A stretch of DNA of 64,000 bases from CAZUAQ01 sp964618455 (GTDB lineage: Bacteria > Planctomycetota > Phycisphaerae > UBA1845 > PWPN01). This document shows, one piece after another, positions 51,198 to 59,705 of the stretch. The translations under genes and the position numbers were made by a program. How positions within the stretch are numbered: the stretch's first letter is position 1; the number at the start of each line of letters is the position of its first letter. Below the pieces are notes generated by a model. That model was not told where the DNA came from, did not search any database, and worked only from the letters and a program-made list of their open reading frames with translations. Location of the stretch: the NCBI GenBank assembly GCA_964618455.1, contig CAZUAQ010000011.1:65251-129250 (forward strand). Direction: 5' to 3'.

Positions 51198-51944
51198 ATG
51201 AGGGTGGACGTGGAACGCACAGCGGGTCTGGAAGAAACGGAAGAGGCCGCTTGGTCGCTCTCGTACGGCGACTTGATGTCGCTCCTGTTGGCGGTGTTTG
51301 TGCTCATTGCCGCCATGAGCGAGATCCGGGAGGGCGAGAAGTTCGATTCCGTCAGCCGATCCGTTCGCGCCGCCTTCGGCTTTCCGGTCGCGGGCGATCC
51401 GGAGGAGGCCGAGGTGGCGGATCCCGACAGTGTCCCGGCGCTGCTGCGTCGTATCGAAGCCATCGGCATGGAGGCCCGCAAGCCGCTGCTGGGCCTGGAT
51501 GAGTCGGATGCCGCGTGGTCCAGTTGCTCGATCGTCCAGCGCGGCAGCACGTTACGGTTACGTCTGTTCGGACCGGAGGTATTCGCCGAGAACGGCGCGA
51601 ATCTCGAGACGAACGGGACGCGCATCGTGGAATGGCTCGCGGACTATCTGGCCGAACGGCCACTGGCGGTAGAGATCCGCGGCTATCGTGGACAGGAAGA
51701 GGTCCCTGAGCACGTCGCCTATGCGGGAGGACGCGATCTCGCGTACGCCCGGGCGCGCCAGGTGGCGGACCTGCTGGAAGCCGGAGGCATCGCGCCGGAC
51801 CGGCTCATCGTCAGTACGTGGAATCGATCCGCGTTCCAGGACGTCGAGGAAGACGCATGGGACGCGGTTGACATGGAAATCATCGTGTACGCCGAACCCA
51901 CGGCCGGACACGATCATCCTATCGCCGCGATGAGAGGAAGTTAG
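51198..51944 (+). CDS. motB: Flagellar stator protein MotB (OmpA-like)
   Basis: A 248-aa protein. It has the characteristic plug/transmembrane segment WSLSYGDLMSLLLAVFVLIAAMSEI, in which the channel Asp lies in SYGD. A linker and an OmpA-like domain at residues about 110-240 follow (RLRLFGPEVFAENGANLETNG, DLAYARARQVADLLEAGGI, WNRSAFQD). The usual TDxxG peptidoglycan motif is replaced by RGYRGQEEVPEHV, so cell-wall binding may be altered. The ATG at 51198 lies 4 nt after the motA stop. Confidence 0.9.
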   Translation: MRVDVERTAGLEETEEAAWSLSYGDLMSLLLAVFVLIAAMSEIREGEKFDSVSRSVRAAFGFPVAGDPEEAEVADPDSVPALLRRIEAIGMEARKPLLGLDESDAAWSSCSIVQRGSTLRLRLFGPEVFAENGANLETNGTRIVEWLADYLAERPLAVEIRGYRGQEEVPEHVAYAGGRDLAYARARQVADLLEAGGIAPDRLIVSTWNRSAFQDVEEDAWDAVDMEIIVYAEPTAGHDHPIAAMRGS

Positions 51945-51946
51945 GC

Positions 51947-52489
51947 ATGGCGGAGATTGATCTCAACGCATCGACCGATGAGAGTACGGAAGCGCCAGCA
52001 TCGTCGGGTAGGAAGAAGACCATGATGGTCGGTGGCGCGATGCTCGCCATCATGTTGATCGAAGGGCTTCTGGTCTTCTTCGTGGTACGCCACTTCTCCG
52101 GTGGTGCGGGCAGCGCCGGCGCGGAGCAGATCGAAGGGCTCAACGCCGAAGAGGGGGAGAAGAAGCCGGAACAGGTTGAGGTACAGGTCGCCCAGTTCCG
52201 GGCACAGAACGAGCGCGCCCATCGTACCACGATCTACGAACTCACGGTCTTCGCGCTGATCAGAAAAGAGGACGAAGAAAACTTCAAAGCCCTTCAGGAG
52301 GCGCGGAAGCATACGATCCAGGACCGGTTCAGCAGCCTGATCCGGGCATCGGATCCGCAGCGATTCGTCGAGCCGGACCTGTCGACACTGCGGGAACGTT
52401 TCAAGAGTGAGCTTTCGGAGATCCTCAAGAAGGAGATCGAGATTCAGGGCGTGCTGATCCCGGAGATCGTGGCCTACGAAGATGGCTGA
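51947..52489 (+). CDS. fliL: Flagellar basal body-associated protein FliL
   Basis: A 180-aa single-pass inner-membrane protein. The transmembrane helix is near residues 28-47 (VGGAMLAIMLIEGLLVFFVV). The periplasmic part follows the FliL pattern, ending with FKSELSEILKKEIEIQGVLIPEIV. FliL surrounds the stator in other bacteria and stabilises it under load. It starts 2 bp after motB. Normally fliM follows, but here fliN does. Confidence 0.87.
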   Translation: MAEIDLNASTDESTEAPASSGRKKTMMVGGAMLAIMLIEGLLVFFVVRHFSGGAGSAGAEQIEGLNAEEGEKKPEQVEVQVAQFRAQNERAHRTTIYELTVFALIRKEDEENFKALQEARKHTIQDRFSSLIRASDPQRFVEPDLSTLRERFKSELSEILKKEIEIQGVLIPEIVAYEDG

Positions 52490-52578
52490 TACGGACGAAA
52501 GGGGGGGCGGTGTCGTGTTGATACTCAGCCCCCGAATGCCCGGGTGTGTGGAGTGCCCGCGAATGGAAGGATGGATCC

Positions 52579-53307
52579 ATGGCCGATGAACAGAATGATG
52601 ACAACCTGCTGAGCCAGGATGACATCAATGCCGCGCTGGAGGCGGCGGGCATGGGTTCGCACTCGGTGCCCGACACCCCGGAGCCCGCAGGAGGCGACGA
52701 GGGCGAACTGACGCAGGCGGACATCGACGCGGCGCTGGCCGGGGGAAGTGGAGAATTGAGCCAGGCCGATATCGACGCCGCACTGGCCGGCGCCGGTGGG
52801 GCTGCTGCCGACGCATCGCCCTCAGACTCCGGTCAAGAGGCGACGGATGAAGGTGAGCAGCGTTTGGATTCCGCGGGTCGGCCATTCGATGAGATTGCCG
52901 CCGCCATGGCGGAGGCCATCGAGGCGGAGAAAGGCAGCGGCGGCGACTCTTCGGGCAGCGCATCCCCCGGAGGCCCGCGCGCGGAAGATGCCAAACCCAT
53001 GTCGATTCCCGAACTCGATGCGGACGGCGGTCATGGCGGCGATCTGCAGAGCATCGATCTGCTTCGCGATGTAAATCTGGACGTCAAGATTGAACTCGGG
53101 CGAAGCCGCATGTACGTGGAAGACGTGTTGCGCTTGAACGAGGGATCCGTCGTCGAACTGGACAAGCTGGCGGGTGATCCCGTGGATGTGCTGGTCAATG
53201 GGCGGCTGGTGGCGCGGGGCGAAGTACTCGTGCTCAACGACACCTTCTGCGTTCGAATCAACGATATCGTTTCGAAATTGCCGGGAGAGGAGCCGGTCGC
53301 GGTGTAG
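52579..53307 (+). CDS. fliN: Flagellar switch protein FliN with triple FliM-like N-terminal motif
   Basis: A 242-aa protein, about twice the usual FliN length. The C-terminal SpoA domain (residues about 160-240) is clear: LLRDVNLDVKIELGRSRMYVEDVL, VDVLVNGRLVARGEVLVLNDTFCVRI. The N-terminus has three copies of a motif, LLSQDDINAALEAAG, LTQADIDAALAGG and LSQADIDAALAGAG, like the CheY-binding LSQEEIDALL at the N-terminus of FliM. A disordered linker joins the parts. GGAAGGATGG precedes the ATG. No fliM lies in its usual place between fliL and fliN, so this protein may take over the CheY-binding role. Confidence 0.9.
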   Translation: MADEQNDDNLLSQDDINAALEAAGMGSHSVPDTPEPAGGDEGELTQADIDAALAGGSGELSQADIDAALAGAGGAAADASPSDSGQEATDEGEQRLDSAGRPFDEIAAAMAEAIEAEKGSGGDSSGSASPGGPRAEDAKPMSIPELDADGGHGGDLQSIDLLRDVNLDVKIELGRSRMYVEDVLRLNEGSVVELDKLAGDPVDVLVNGRLVARGEVLVLNDTFCVRINDIVSKLPGEEPVAV

Positions 53308-53390
53308 GCGGGGGAGGCGAACGAACTTGGAAGATGGCGGGCCTCGCTCGCCGCTTGTTGCAGGATGCACGTACGGACCAGGAGGGTCCC

Positions 53391-54281
53391 ATGGACACGA
53401 AACGGCAATCCCACCGTATTTCGATGACGTTGATCGGCATGGCGCTGATCGCGCATTCTGCCGTCGGTCAATCAGGTACATCGACCGGCCAATTCCAGAA
53501 CCACGTGGCGAGCAGCCGGCTGGACACGGTCGTCTCGCCGGAGGGGATCGATCCTCCCGCGGCACCGACAACCGGTGGCGAACTCACAGCCGAAGAGTTG
53601 AAGCATCTTCGTCCACCGCCGGTGCTGCTGCCGGATAGCATGGATCGCGTGAATCCCGATGCCTCTTCGAGTCCACACCTTGATTCGGGAGAGGCCCCTT
53701 CGGTTCCCGAGACGCCTGGCAGGACGATCAAGCGTCCTTCGGAGACGTCTCCCCCAAGTCCGATTTCGCAGGATCAGGGTGAAGCGGGTCAAAAGGAAGT
53801 TGCCAACAACCGTACGGACCCGGAGGCGACGTCATGGTTTTCGGTACAGGATCTCCTTCCGTTGGCCATCGTCTTGTTACTGATTCTCTCGCTGGCCTGG
53901 ATCATCAAGCGTTACAAGCCCGCGCAGGCGATCCTGGGCGGAGGCGGTGTTTTGGAGATCGTTGCACGGCTGCCGATTTCCACGAAGCAGACGCTGCTCC
54001 TGGTCAAGATCGGCCGGCAGTTGGTGTTGCTGGGCCAGTCGCAGGATAACATTTCGATGCTGGGCAGTGTTTCCGACCCGCACGAAGTGTCGATGATCGT
54101 CGGCGAAGTCATCAGCCGGAGCCCGGGATCGCTGTCCCAGGAGTTCAAGGAGACGTTCGAGTCCGAAGCTTACCTGTATGGACGGGGGGATGAAGATGAT
54201 CCGGCGGAAGAGGCGCGAAGCCACGTGCAGGGCTTGTTGAGTCGCGTGCGGCAGCTGACGGGCATGCGTGACGTGGCGTGA
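53391..54281 (+). CDS. fliO: Flagellar biosynthetic protein FliO
   Basis: A 296-aa protein with an N-terminal signal-like segment (MTLIGMALIAHSAVG). It has a long Pro/Ser-rich periplasmic region and one transmembrane helix near residues 160-180 (LLPLAIVLLLILSLAWIIKRY). The FliO domain follows (LEIVARLPISTKQTLLLVKIGRQLVLLGQS). FliO stabilises FliP during export-gate assembly. It is much longer than enterobacterial FliO (about 120 aa). The ATG at 53391 has GGAGGGTCCC upstream. Confidence 0.85.
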   Translation: MDTKRQSHRISMTLIGMALIAHSAVGQSGTSTGQFQNHVASSRLDTVVSPEGIDPPAAPTTGGELTAEELKHLRPPPVLLPDSMDRVNPDASSSPHLDSGEAPSVPETPGRTIKRPSETSPPSPISQDQGEAGQKEVANNRTDPEATSWFSVQDLLPLAIVLLLILSLAWIIKRYKPAQAILGGGGVLEIVARLPISTKQTLLLVKIGRQLVLLGQSQDNISMLGSVSDPHEVSMIVGEVISRSPGSLSQEFKETFESEAYLYGRGDEDDPAEEARSHVQGLLSRVRQLTGMRDVA

Positions 54282-54379
54282 TCGAAACGCGTTGATACAC
54301 AATGAGAAACGTCGGCGGAGCCGGCGAAAAAGAGCGGTGGAGATACATCCTCCGCAGCGGCGCGACGGAGTTGCGCATC

Positions 54380-55258
54380 ATGGAGCATGGACGCTCGAGA
54401 ATCCTGGTAGTGCTGATGGCGCTGGTGTTGCCATCCGCGATGCTGCATGCGCAGGAAGCGCCGGGCCTCCCCGGTCCGGAGGACGTGATGCCGCCGGAAG
54501 GCTTCGCGACGCCCGGCGAGTCAACCGGTGGAACGACCGGCGCCGGCGACGTGCTGCCCATCCCCGACGCCCGGGCCATACTCCCCACGACCGATTCCAG
54601 AGAAGGCGTGTCCACCACGCTGAAGATTTTCACGCTGATGACGCTGCTGACGTTTGCGCCGGCACTCATCGTCATGACGACCAGCTTCACGCGCATCATC
54701 ATCGTACTGGCATTGCTTCGCCAGGCGATCGGTGTCCAGCAGCTTCCTCCCAGCCAGGTGCTGACCGGGCTTTCGCTGTTCCTGACCTTCCTGATCATGG
54801 GGCCGACGTGGGATCGCATCAACAGCGAAGCGGTCCATCCCTACCTCAACGAAAACATGAGCCAGTCGGAAGCACTGGGCATCGCTGCCGGTCACATGCG
54901 GAACTTCATGTTCGATCAGATTGAAAGGGTCAAGAACGAGGAGGACATCTATCTCTTCGTCGAGTATTCGCGCAAAGAGAACATACCCGTCGATCAAACG
55001 CTGACGCGCGAGGAAGTCAGGACGCGTGAACTCATTCCCGCCTTCATCCTGAGTGAGTTGAAGACCGCTTTCGTGATGGGATTCCGCGTGTACCTGCCGT
55101 TCCTGGTGATCGACATGGTGATCGCCACTGTGCTGATTTCGATGGGTATGCTGATGCTGCCGCCGGTCCTGATTTCACTGCCGTTCAAGCTCCTGCTTTT
55201 CGTGATGGCCGACGGTTGGCACCTCGTGGTGGGTTCGTTGTTGATGGGGTTCAGTTAG
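54380..55258 (+). CDS. fliP: Flagellar export gate protein FliP
   Basis: A 292-aa multi-pass protein with an N-terminal cleaved signal (ILVVLMALVLPSAMLHAQ) and four membrane helices. Family signatures are TLLTFAPALIVMTTSFTRIIIVLALLRQAIG, PPSQVLTGLSLFLTFLIM and AFILSELKTAFVMGFRVYLPFLVIDMVIATVL. It forms the core export gate with FliQ and FliR. The ATG at 54380 gives a good signal peptide; the longer frame from 54302 is Arg-rich and unlikely. Confidence 0.93.
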   Translation: MEHGRSRILVVLMALVLPSAMLHAQEAPGLPGPEDVMPPEGFATPGESTGGTTGAGDVLPIPDARAILPTTDSREGVSTTLKIFTLMTLLTFAPALIVMTTSFTRIIIVLALLRQAIGVQQLPPSQVLTGLSLFLTFLIMGPTWDRINSEAVHPYLNENMSQSEALGIAAGHMRNFMFDQIERVKNEEDIYLFVEYSRKENIPVDQTLTREEVRTRELIPAFILSELKTAFVMGFRVYLPFLVIDMVIATVLISMGMLMLPPVLISLPFKLLLFVMADGWHLVVGSLLMGFS

Positions 55259-55310
55259 CGCTGCAGCGCGGGTGTGTAGTTTCGCTGCGCGCGATGCAAG
55301 GATGTGATGT

Positions 55311-55571
55311 ATGCCGGTGAGTGAGGCATTGGACCTGGGACGCGAGGCGCTGTTGATGGTGCTCATTACCGCCGCGCCGGTCATGGGGATCGGTATGCTT
55401 GTGGGCCTGATCATCTCGCTCTTCCAGTCGGTAACGCAGCTTCAGGAGCAGACACTGACCTTCGTGCCGAAGATCGTGGCGATGGTCGGCCTGGCGCTGG
55501 TGCTGATTCCCTGGTTGGCCGAGCAGTTGCTCGAGTACGCGAAGGTCATGTTGGGCGTGGTGCCGTTCTGA
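55311..55571 (+). CDS. fliQ: Flagellar export gate protein FliQ
   Basis: An 86-aa protein with two transmembrane helices and the FliQ motifs REALLMVLITAAPVMGIGMLVGLIISLFQSVTQLQEQTLTFVPKIVAM. The length matches the family (about 89 aa). It lies between fliP and fliR in the export-gate block. AAGGA precedes the ATG. Confidence 0.95.
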   Translation: MPVSEALDLGREALLMVLITAAPVMGIGMLVGLIISLFQSVTQLQEQTLTFVPKIVAMVGLALVLIPWLAEQLLEYAKVMLGVVPF

Positions 55572-55600
55572 GCGGAGATGACACGAAGGGATGATGAGGA

Positions 55601-56395
55601 ATGCTGCTTCCGGAGCCGTGGATCGACCTCTACACCATGCTGCCCGCGTTCCTGCTGGTTTTGTTCCGGATCGCGGGGCTGATGCTGGCCTCGCCGCTGT
55701 TCAGCAGCCCGGTCATTCCGATGCAGTTCAAGGTGCTGCTGGCGCTGGCGATCAGCATGACCGTCTACCCGGTCGTGGCGACGCATCTGCCGGGTCAGGT
55801 CACGATTGTTTCCGCATTGATGGGCCTGGCCGGGGAGGTGCTGATCGGTCTCTTCATCGGCATGGGCATCGCCATGGTGCTTCTGGGCGTCCAACTTGCG
55901 GCGGAGACCATCGGCTACCAGGCGGGCCTCGGGCTGGGCAATGTCTTCAACCCGATGATGGATACGAACTCGACGGTGCTGGCTCAGTTCTACTTCTTCA
56001 TCGCGACGATGATTTTTCTCGGTATCGGCGGAGATCGCGCATTGATCGTGGCCTTGTTGAACAGCTTTGAATCCGTCCCGCCGCTCGCGATTCAAGTGAC
56101 CGACGGTGTGATGGCGCTGGTGATCGATATGCTCGACGTGGCTTTCGAACTGGCGATCCGGATTGGTGGCCCGGCGGTGCTGTCGCTGATGCTGGGTTTC
56201 ATCGTGCTCGGTTTCGTGTCGCGAACGATGCCCCAGCTCAACATTCTCACGGTGGGCTTCCCCATGAAGCTGATGCTGGCCCTGGGCATCATGGCGTTAA
56301 CGATAATGAGCATCGAGACCGCGCTGCTGGATGGATTCCGAGTGTGCATGGACGCCGTACGTACGGGACTGGGTTTGACGATGGTGAACTCGTAA
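55601..56395 (+). CDS. fliR: Flagellar export gate protein FliR
   Basis: A 264-aa protein with about six transmembrane helices. Family segments include MLPAFLLVLFRIAGLMLASPLFSS, LMGLAGEVLIGLFIGMGIAMVLLGVQLAAETIGYQAGLGLGNVFNP and MPQLNILTVGFPMKLMLALGI. It sits in the export gate with FliP and FliQ. It follows fliQ by 29 bp and precedes flhB by 28 bp. Confidence 0.94.
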   Translation: MLLPEPWIDLYTMLPAFLLVLFRIAGLMLASPLFSSPVIPMQFKVLLALAISMTVYPVVATHLPGQVTIVSALMGLAGEVLIGLFIGMGIAMVLLGVQLAAETIGYQAGLGLGNVFNPMMDTNSTVLAQFYFFIATMIFLGIGGDRALIVALLNSFESVPPLAIQVTDGVMALVIDMLDVAFELAIRIGGPAVLSLMLGFIVLGFVSRTMPQLNILTVGFPMKLMLALGIMALTIMSIETALLDGFRVCMDAVRTGLGLTMVNS

Positions 56396-56423
56396 AGGAC
56401 CGGGTGCCGCCCGGATGTGATGC

Positions 56424-57530
56424 ATGCCTCCCGAGAGTGCACAGGAAAGGACCGAAGCCCCGACGCCCAGGCGGCGTTCGGAAGCGCGGCAACGCGGCCA
56501 GATCGGCAAGAGCAGCGATCTGACCGCCGCGCTTGTGCTGCTGGGGGCGATGCTCGTGCTGGAGATCACGGGCCGGAAGGTACTGGAGCGACTGCTGGGC
56601 ATCATGCGCCAATGTCTCGACGAGGCGGGGCAGTCGATGATCGACACCGACCAGATCGCCCCGATGATTGCGCGCACCTTCGGTGAAATGGCGATCTTGT
56701 TGACACCTTACCTGATCGTCGTCGTGATCCTGGCGCTGGTCGGATCCTTCGCCCAAGTGGGCGTGCTCTTGACATTCAAGCCGCTCGTTCCCTCGCTGGG
56801 CAAACTGAACCCGATCAACGGTTTCAAGCGGATGTTCAGCCTGCAGTCGGTCGTGACACTGCTGATGGGCATTGCCAAGATGTCCTTGGTCACGCTCGTG
56901 GCGTACGTCACCATTCGGAACAGGGTGGAGACGGTCGCCTACGTGTCGGTGCTGTCGTACCTTTCGGTGATTGCCGTTTCGGCGGAGCTGATCATGACGT
57001 TGGCCCTGCGTCTGGCGATCACCTTGCTGATTCTCGGGATCATCGATTTCATCTGGCAGCGCTACAAGCGTGAACGCGATTTGCGCATGACCAAGGAAGA
57101 GATCAAGGAGGAACTGAAGCGCATGGACGGAGACCCGGAAGTGAAACGCCGCCGCCGCGAGGTGCAGATGCAGCAGGCGATCCAGCGCATCAAGTCGTCG
57201 GTTCCGCAGGCGGACGTCGTGGTGACCAATCCGACCGAACTGGCCATCGCGATCGCCTATGACGCCGACACCATGTTGGCGCCGAAAGTCGTGGCCAAGG
57301 GGGCGGGATATCTCGCGCGGCGCATACGGGAAGTGGCCATCGAACACCGCATTCCGATTGTCGAGCGCAAGCCGCTGGCCCGGGCGCTCTACAAGACAGT
57401 CGAAGTCGGCCAGGAAGTACCGCCGGAGTTCTACAAGGCGATCGCGGAAATCCTGGCGTACGTCTATGAACTGGCAGGGGGTCGATTCCGCAAGCGGTCT
57501 CCGGCCGAAGCGATGGCGGCATTGAACTGA
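56424..57530 (+). CDS. flhB: Flagellar export switch protein FlhB, NPTE variant
   Basis: A 368-aa protein. Four transmembrane helices lie within residues about 30-215. The cytoplasmic domain has the conserved opening TKEEIKEELKRMDGDPEVKRRRRE and the autocleavage region VVTNPTELAIAI. The usual motif is NPTH; here Glu replaces His. Asn and Pro, which form the cleavage site, are kept. FlhB switches export from rod/hook to filament substrates. Its end is Arg-rich (GGRFRKRSPAEAM). Confidence 0.94.
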   Translation: MPPESAQERTEAPTPRRRSEARQRGQIGKSSDLTAALVLLGAMLVLEITGRKVLERLLGIMRQCLDEAGQSMIDTDQIAPMIARTFGEMAILLTPYLIVVVILALVGSFAQVGVLLTFKPLVPSLGKLNPINGFKRMFSLQSVVTLLMGIAKMSLVTLVAYVTIRNRVETVAYVSVLSYLSVIAVSAELIMTLALRLAITLLILGIIDFIWQRYKRERDLRMTKEEIKEELKRMDGDPEVKRRRREVQMQQAIQRIKSSVPQADVVVTNPTELAIAIAYDADTMLAPKVVAKGAGYLARRIREVAIEHRIPIVERKPLARALYKTVEVGQEVPPEFYKAIAEILAYVYELAGGRFRKRSPAEAMAALN

Positions 57531-57590
57531 TCGCGAGCGGAGCGACGGTCTGGAACGAAGGACATGAAGGGCAGGACGCGCAGGTGACGA

Positions 57591-59705
57591 ATGGCTGGTG
57601 AAGGGATACTTGCATCGCGACCGATGAAGTGGGTGGAGAGCAACCGCGGGTTGCTGCTTCCCATCGGCGCCATGTCCCTGATCTTCGTGCTGCTGGTGCC
57701 CCTGCCCACGGCGCTGCTCGATATCCTGCTGGCCGGAAACATCACACTTGCCGCCATCGTGCTGCTGACGGTGATGTACCTGGATCGTCCGCTGCAGTTC
57801 TCGTCATTCCCCTCGCTGCTGCTGGCAGCGACGCTCCTGCGGCTGACGCTCAATACCGCCACGACGCGATTGATTCTGACCAACGCCCAGGAAGGGACCG
57901 CCGCCGCGGGAAGCATCATCGAAACCTTCGGCAGCTTTGTCACCGGCGACAAGCTGGCGGTGGGCGTGATCATCTTCATCATCCTCAACGTGATTCAATT
58001 CGCGGTCATCACCAAGGGTGCCACGCGCATCGCCGAAGTCGCCGCGCGATTCACGCTCGACGGCATGCCCGGCAAGCAGATGGCCATCGACGCCGACCTC
58101 AACGCCGGGCTGATCGACGAGGCTGAAGCCCGGCGGCGTCGCGAGGAAATCACGAACGAAGCCGATTTCTACGGTGCCATGGACGGTGCGTCCAAGTTCG
58201 TTCGCGGTGATGCCATTGCCGGGCTCATCATCACGTTCGTTAATATTCTCGGGGGCATCTATGTCGGCATGGTGGAAGAAGGCATGGCCCTCATGGAGTG
58301 CCTGGAGGTCTTCACCAAGCTCTCCATCGGGGACGGCCTGGTCGCCGCGATTCCGGCGTTCATCACCTCCGTCGCCGCCGGTATGCTCGTCACGCGCAGC
58401 AGCGGTAAAGGTTCCATGGGCGAAGACCTGCTGGCCCAGGTGACCTCGCGTCCCATCGCCTTGATTCTGGCTGCCATCTTTCTGGGCATGCTGGCCATGA
58501 CGCCCGGCATGCCCAAGTTTCCGCTGTTTCTGCTGTTGATCGGGTGCAGCGGCATCGCCTACTTCCTCATCAACCGGGAGCAGGTGGAAGTCGCCGCCGC
58601 CAAGACCAAGGCCAAGTCTGAAGCGAAGCAGCCCGACCGCGTTGAATCGCTCCTGTCGGTGGATGCCATGGGTCTCGAGATCGGCTATGGACTCATTAAA
58701 CTCGTCGATCGTAAGCAGGGGGGAGATCTGCTCGATCGCATCACCAATATTCGTCGCCAGGTGGCCACGGATCTGGGCATCCTCGTCCCGCCGATTCGCG
58801 TGCGCGATCACCTCAAGCTGAACCCGAACGAGTACGTCATCAACCTGAAGGGCGTCGAGGTGGCGCGCGGGGAATGCATGCCCGGGTATCTGCTGGCGAT
58901 TGATAACGGGACGGTGAGCGCGCCGATCGTCGGCACCGAGACGACGGAGCCCGCGTTCGGACTGCCGGCGTACTGGATCGCCGAGTCGCAGCGCGCGGAA
59001 GCCGAACAGCGCAACTACACCGTCGTGCCTTGCTCGAGCGTGCTCGCAACGCACCTGACCGAAATCATCAAGCGCCACGCGGACGAACTGCTCACCCGCC
59101 AGCAGATGCACAAGCTGCTGGACACGCTGAAGGAGAATTCGCCGAAGGCGGTGGAGGATGTGATTCCCGATGTCATCAAGGTCGGCGACGTCCAGCGCGT
59201 TCTGCAGAACCTGCTGCGCGAGCGCGTGCCGGTTCGCAATCTCGAGACCATTCTGGAAGCGCTCGGTGACTGGGCGCCGCGCACAAAAGACACAGACATT
59301 CTCACCGAGTACGCGCGCAACGCACTGGCACGAAACATCTGCCAGTTGTATAAGGATGGACAGAATGTGATCCGGGCGATCACCCTCGATCCGAAAGCCG
59401 AAGACCTCGTGAACGCGCACGTGGAGCGCAGCGAACGCGGTGCATTCCTGAATCTGCCGCCTGAGACGCAAAGTCGTCTCACCCAGGTGGTGCGACAGAA
59501 GATCGAGGAGGCGATGCCGAATGCCGGGGGACAGAACATCGTGGTGCTTTGCTCGCCCCAGATTCGCATGTGGGTCCGACGGATAATCGAAAATGTGTTG
59601 CCTCACGTGCCGGTCCTCGGGTTCAACGAGATCGTCCGCGGGGTTGAAGTGAAGTCTCTGGGATTGGTGGTGCTCACGGATGGAACTCAAAAGGTATCAG
59701 GCTGA
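57591..59705 (+). CDS. flhA: Flagellar export gate protein FlhA
   Basis: A 704-aa protein with about eight membrane helices (residues 15-325) and a large cytoplasmic domain. Signatures include DILLAGNITLAAIVLLTVMYLDRPLQFSSFPSLLLAATLLRLTLN, the FHIPEP-type segment DADLNAGLIDEAEARRRREEITNEADFYGAMDGASKFVRGDAIAGLII, and LREILGRQ-type end regions (NLLRERVPVRNLETILEAL). It is the nonameric platform for chaperone-substrate docking. The start ATG has AGGTGA 4 nt upstream. Its 3' end overlaps flhF by 26 nt. Confidence 0.96.
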   Translation: MAGEGILASRPMKWVESNRGLLLPIGAMSLIFVLLVPLPTALLDILLAGNITLAAIVLLTVMYLDRPLQFSSFPSLLLAATLLRLTLNTATTRLILTNAQEGTAAAGSIIETFGSFVTGDKLAVGVIIFIILNVIQFAVITKGATRIAEVAARFTLDGMPGKQMAIDADLNAGLIDEAEARRRREEITNEADFYGAMDGASKFVRGDAIAGLIITFVNILGGIYVGMVEEGMALMECLEVFTKLSIGDGLVAAIPAFITSVAAGMLVTRSSGKGSMGEDLLAQVTSRPIALILAAIFLGMLAMTPGMPKFPLFLLLIGCSGIAYFLINREQVEVAAAKTKAKSEAKQPDRVESLLSVDAMGLEIGYGLIKLVDRKQGGDLLDRITNIRRQVATDLGILVPPIRVRDHLKLNPNEYVINLKGVEVARGECMPGYLLAIDNGTVSAPIVGTETTEPAFGLPAYWIAESQRAEAEQRNYTVVPCSSVLATHLTEIIKRHADELLTRQQMHKLLDTLKENSPKAVEDVIPDVIKVGDVQRVLQNLLRERVPVRNLETILEALGDWAPRTKDTDILTEYARNALARNICQLYKDGQNVIRAITLDPKAEDLVNAHVERSERGAFLNLPPETQSRLTQVVRQKIEEAMPNAGGQNIVVLCSPQIRMWVRRIIENVLPHVPVLGFNEIVRGVEVKSLGLVVLTDGTQKVSG

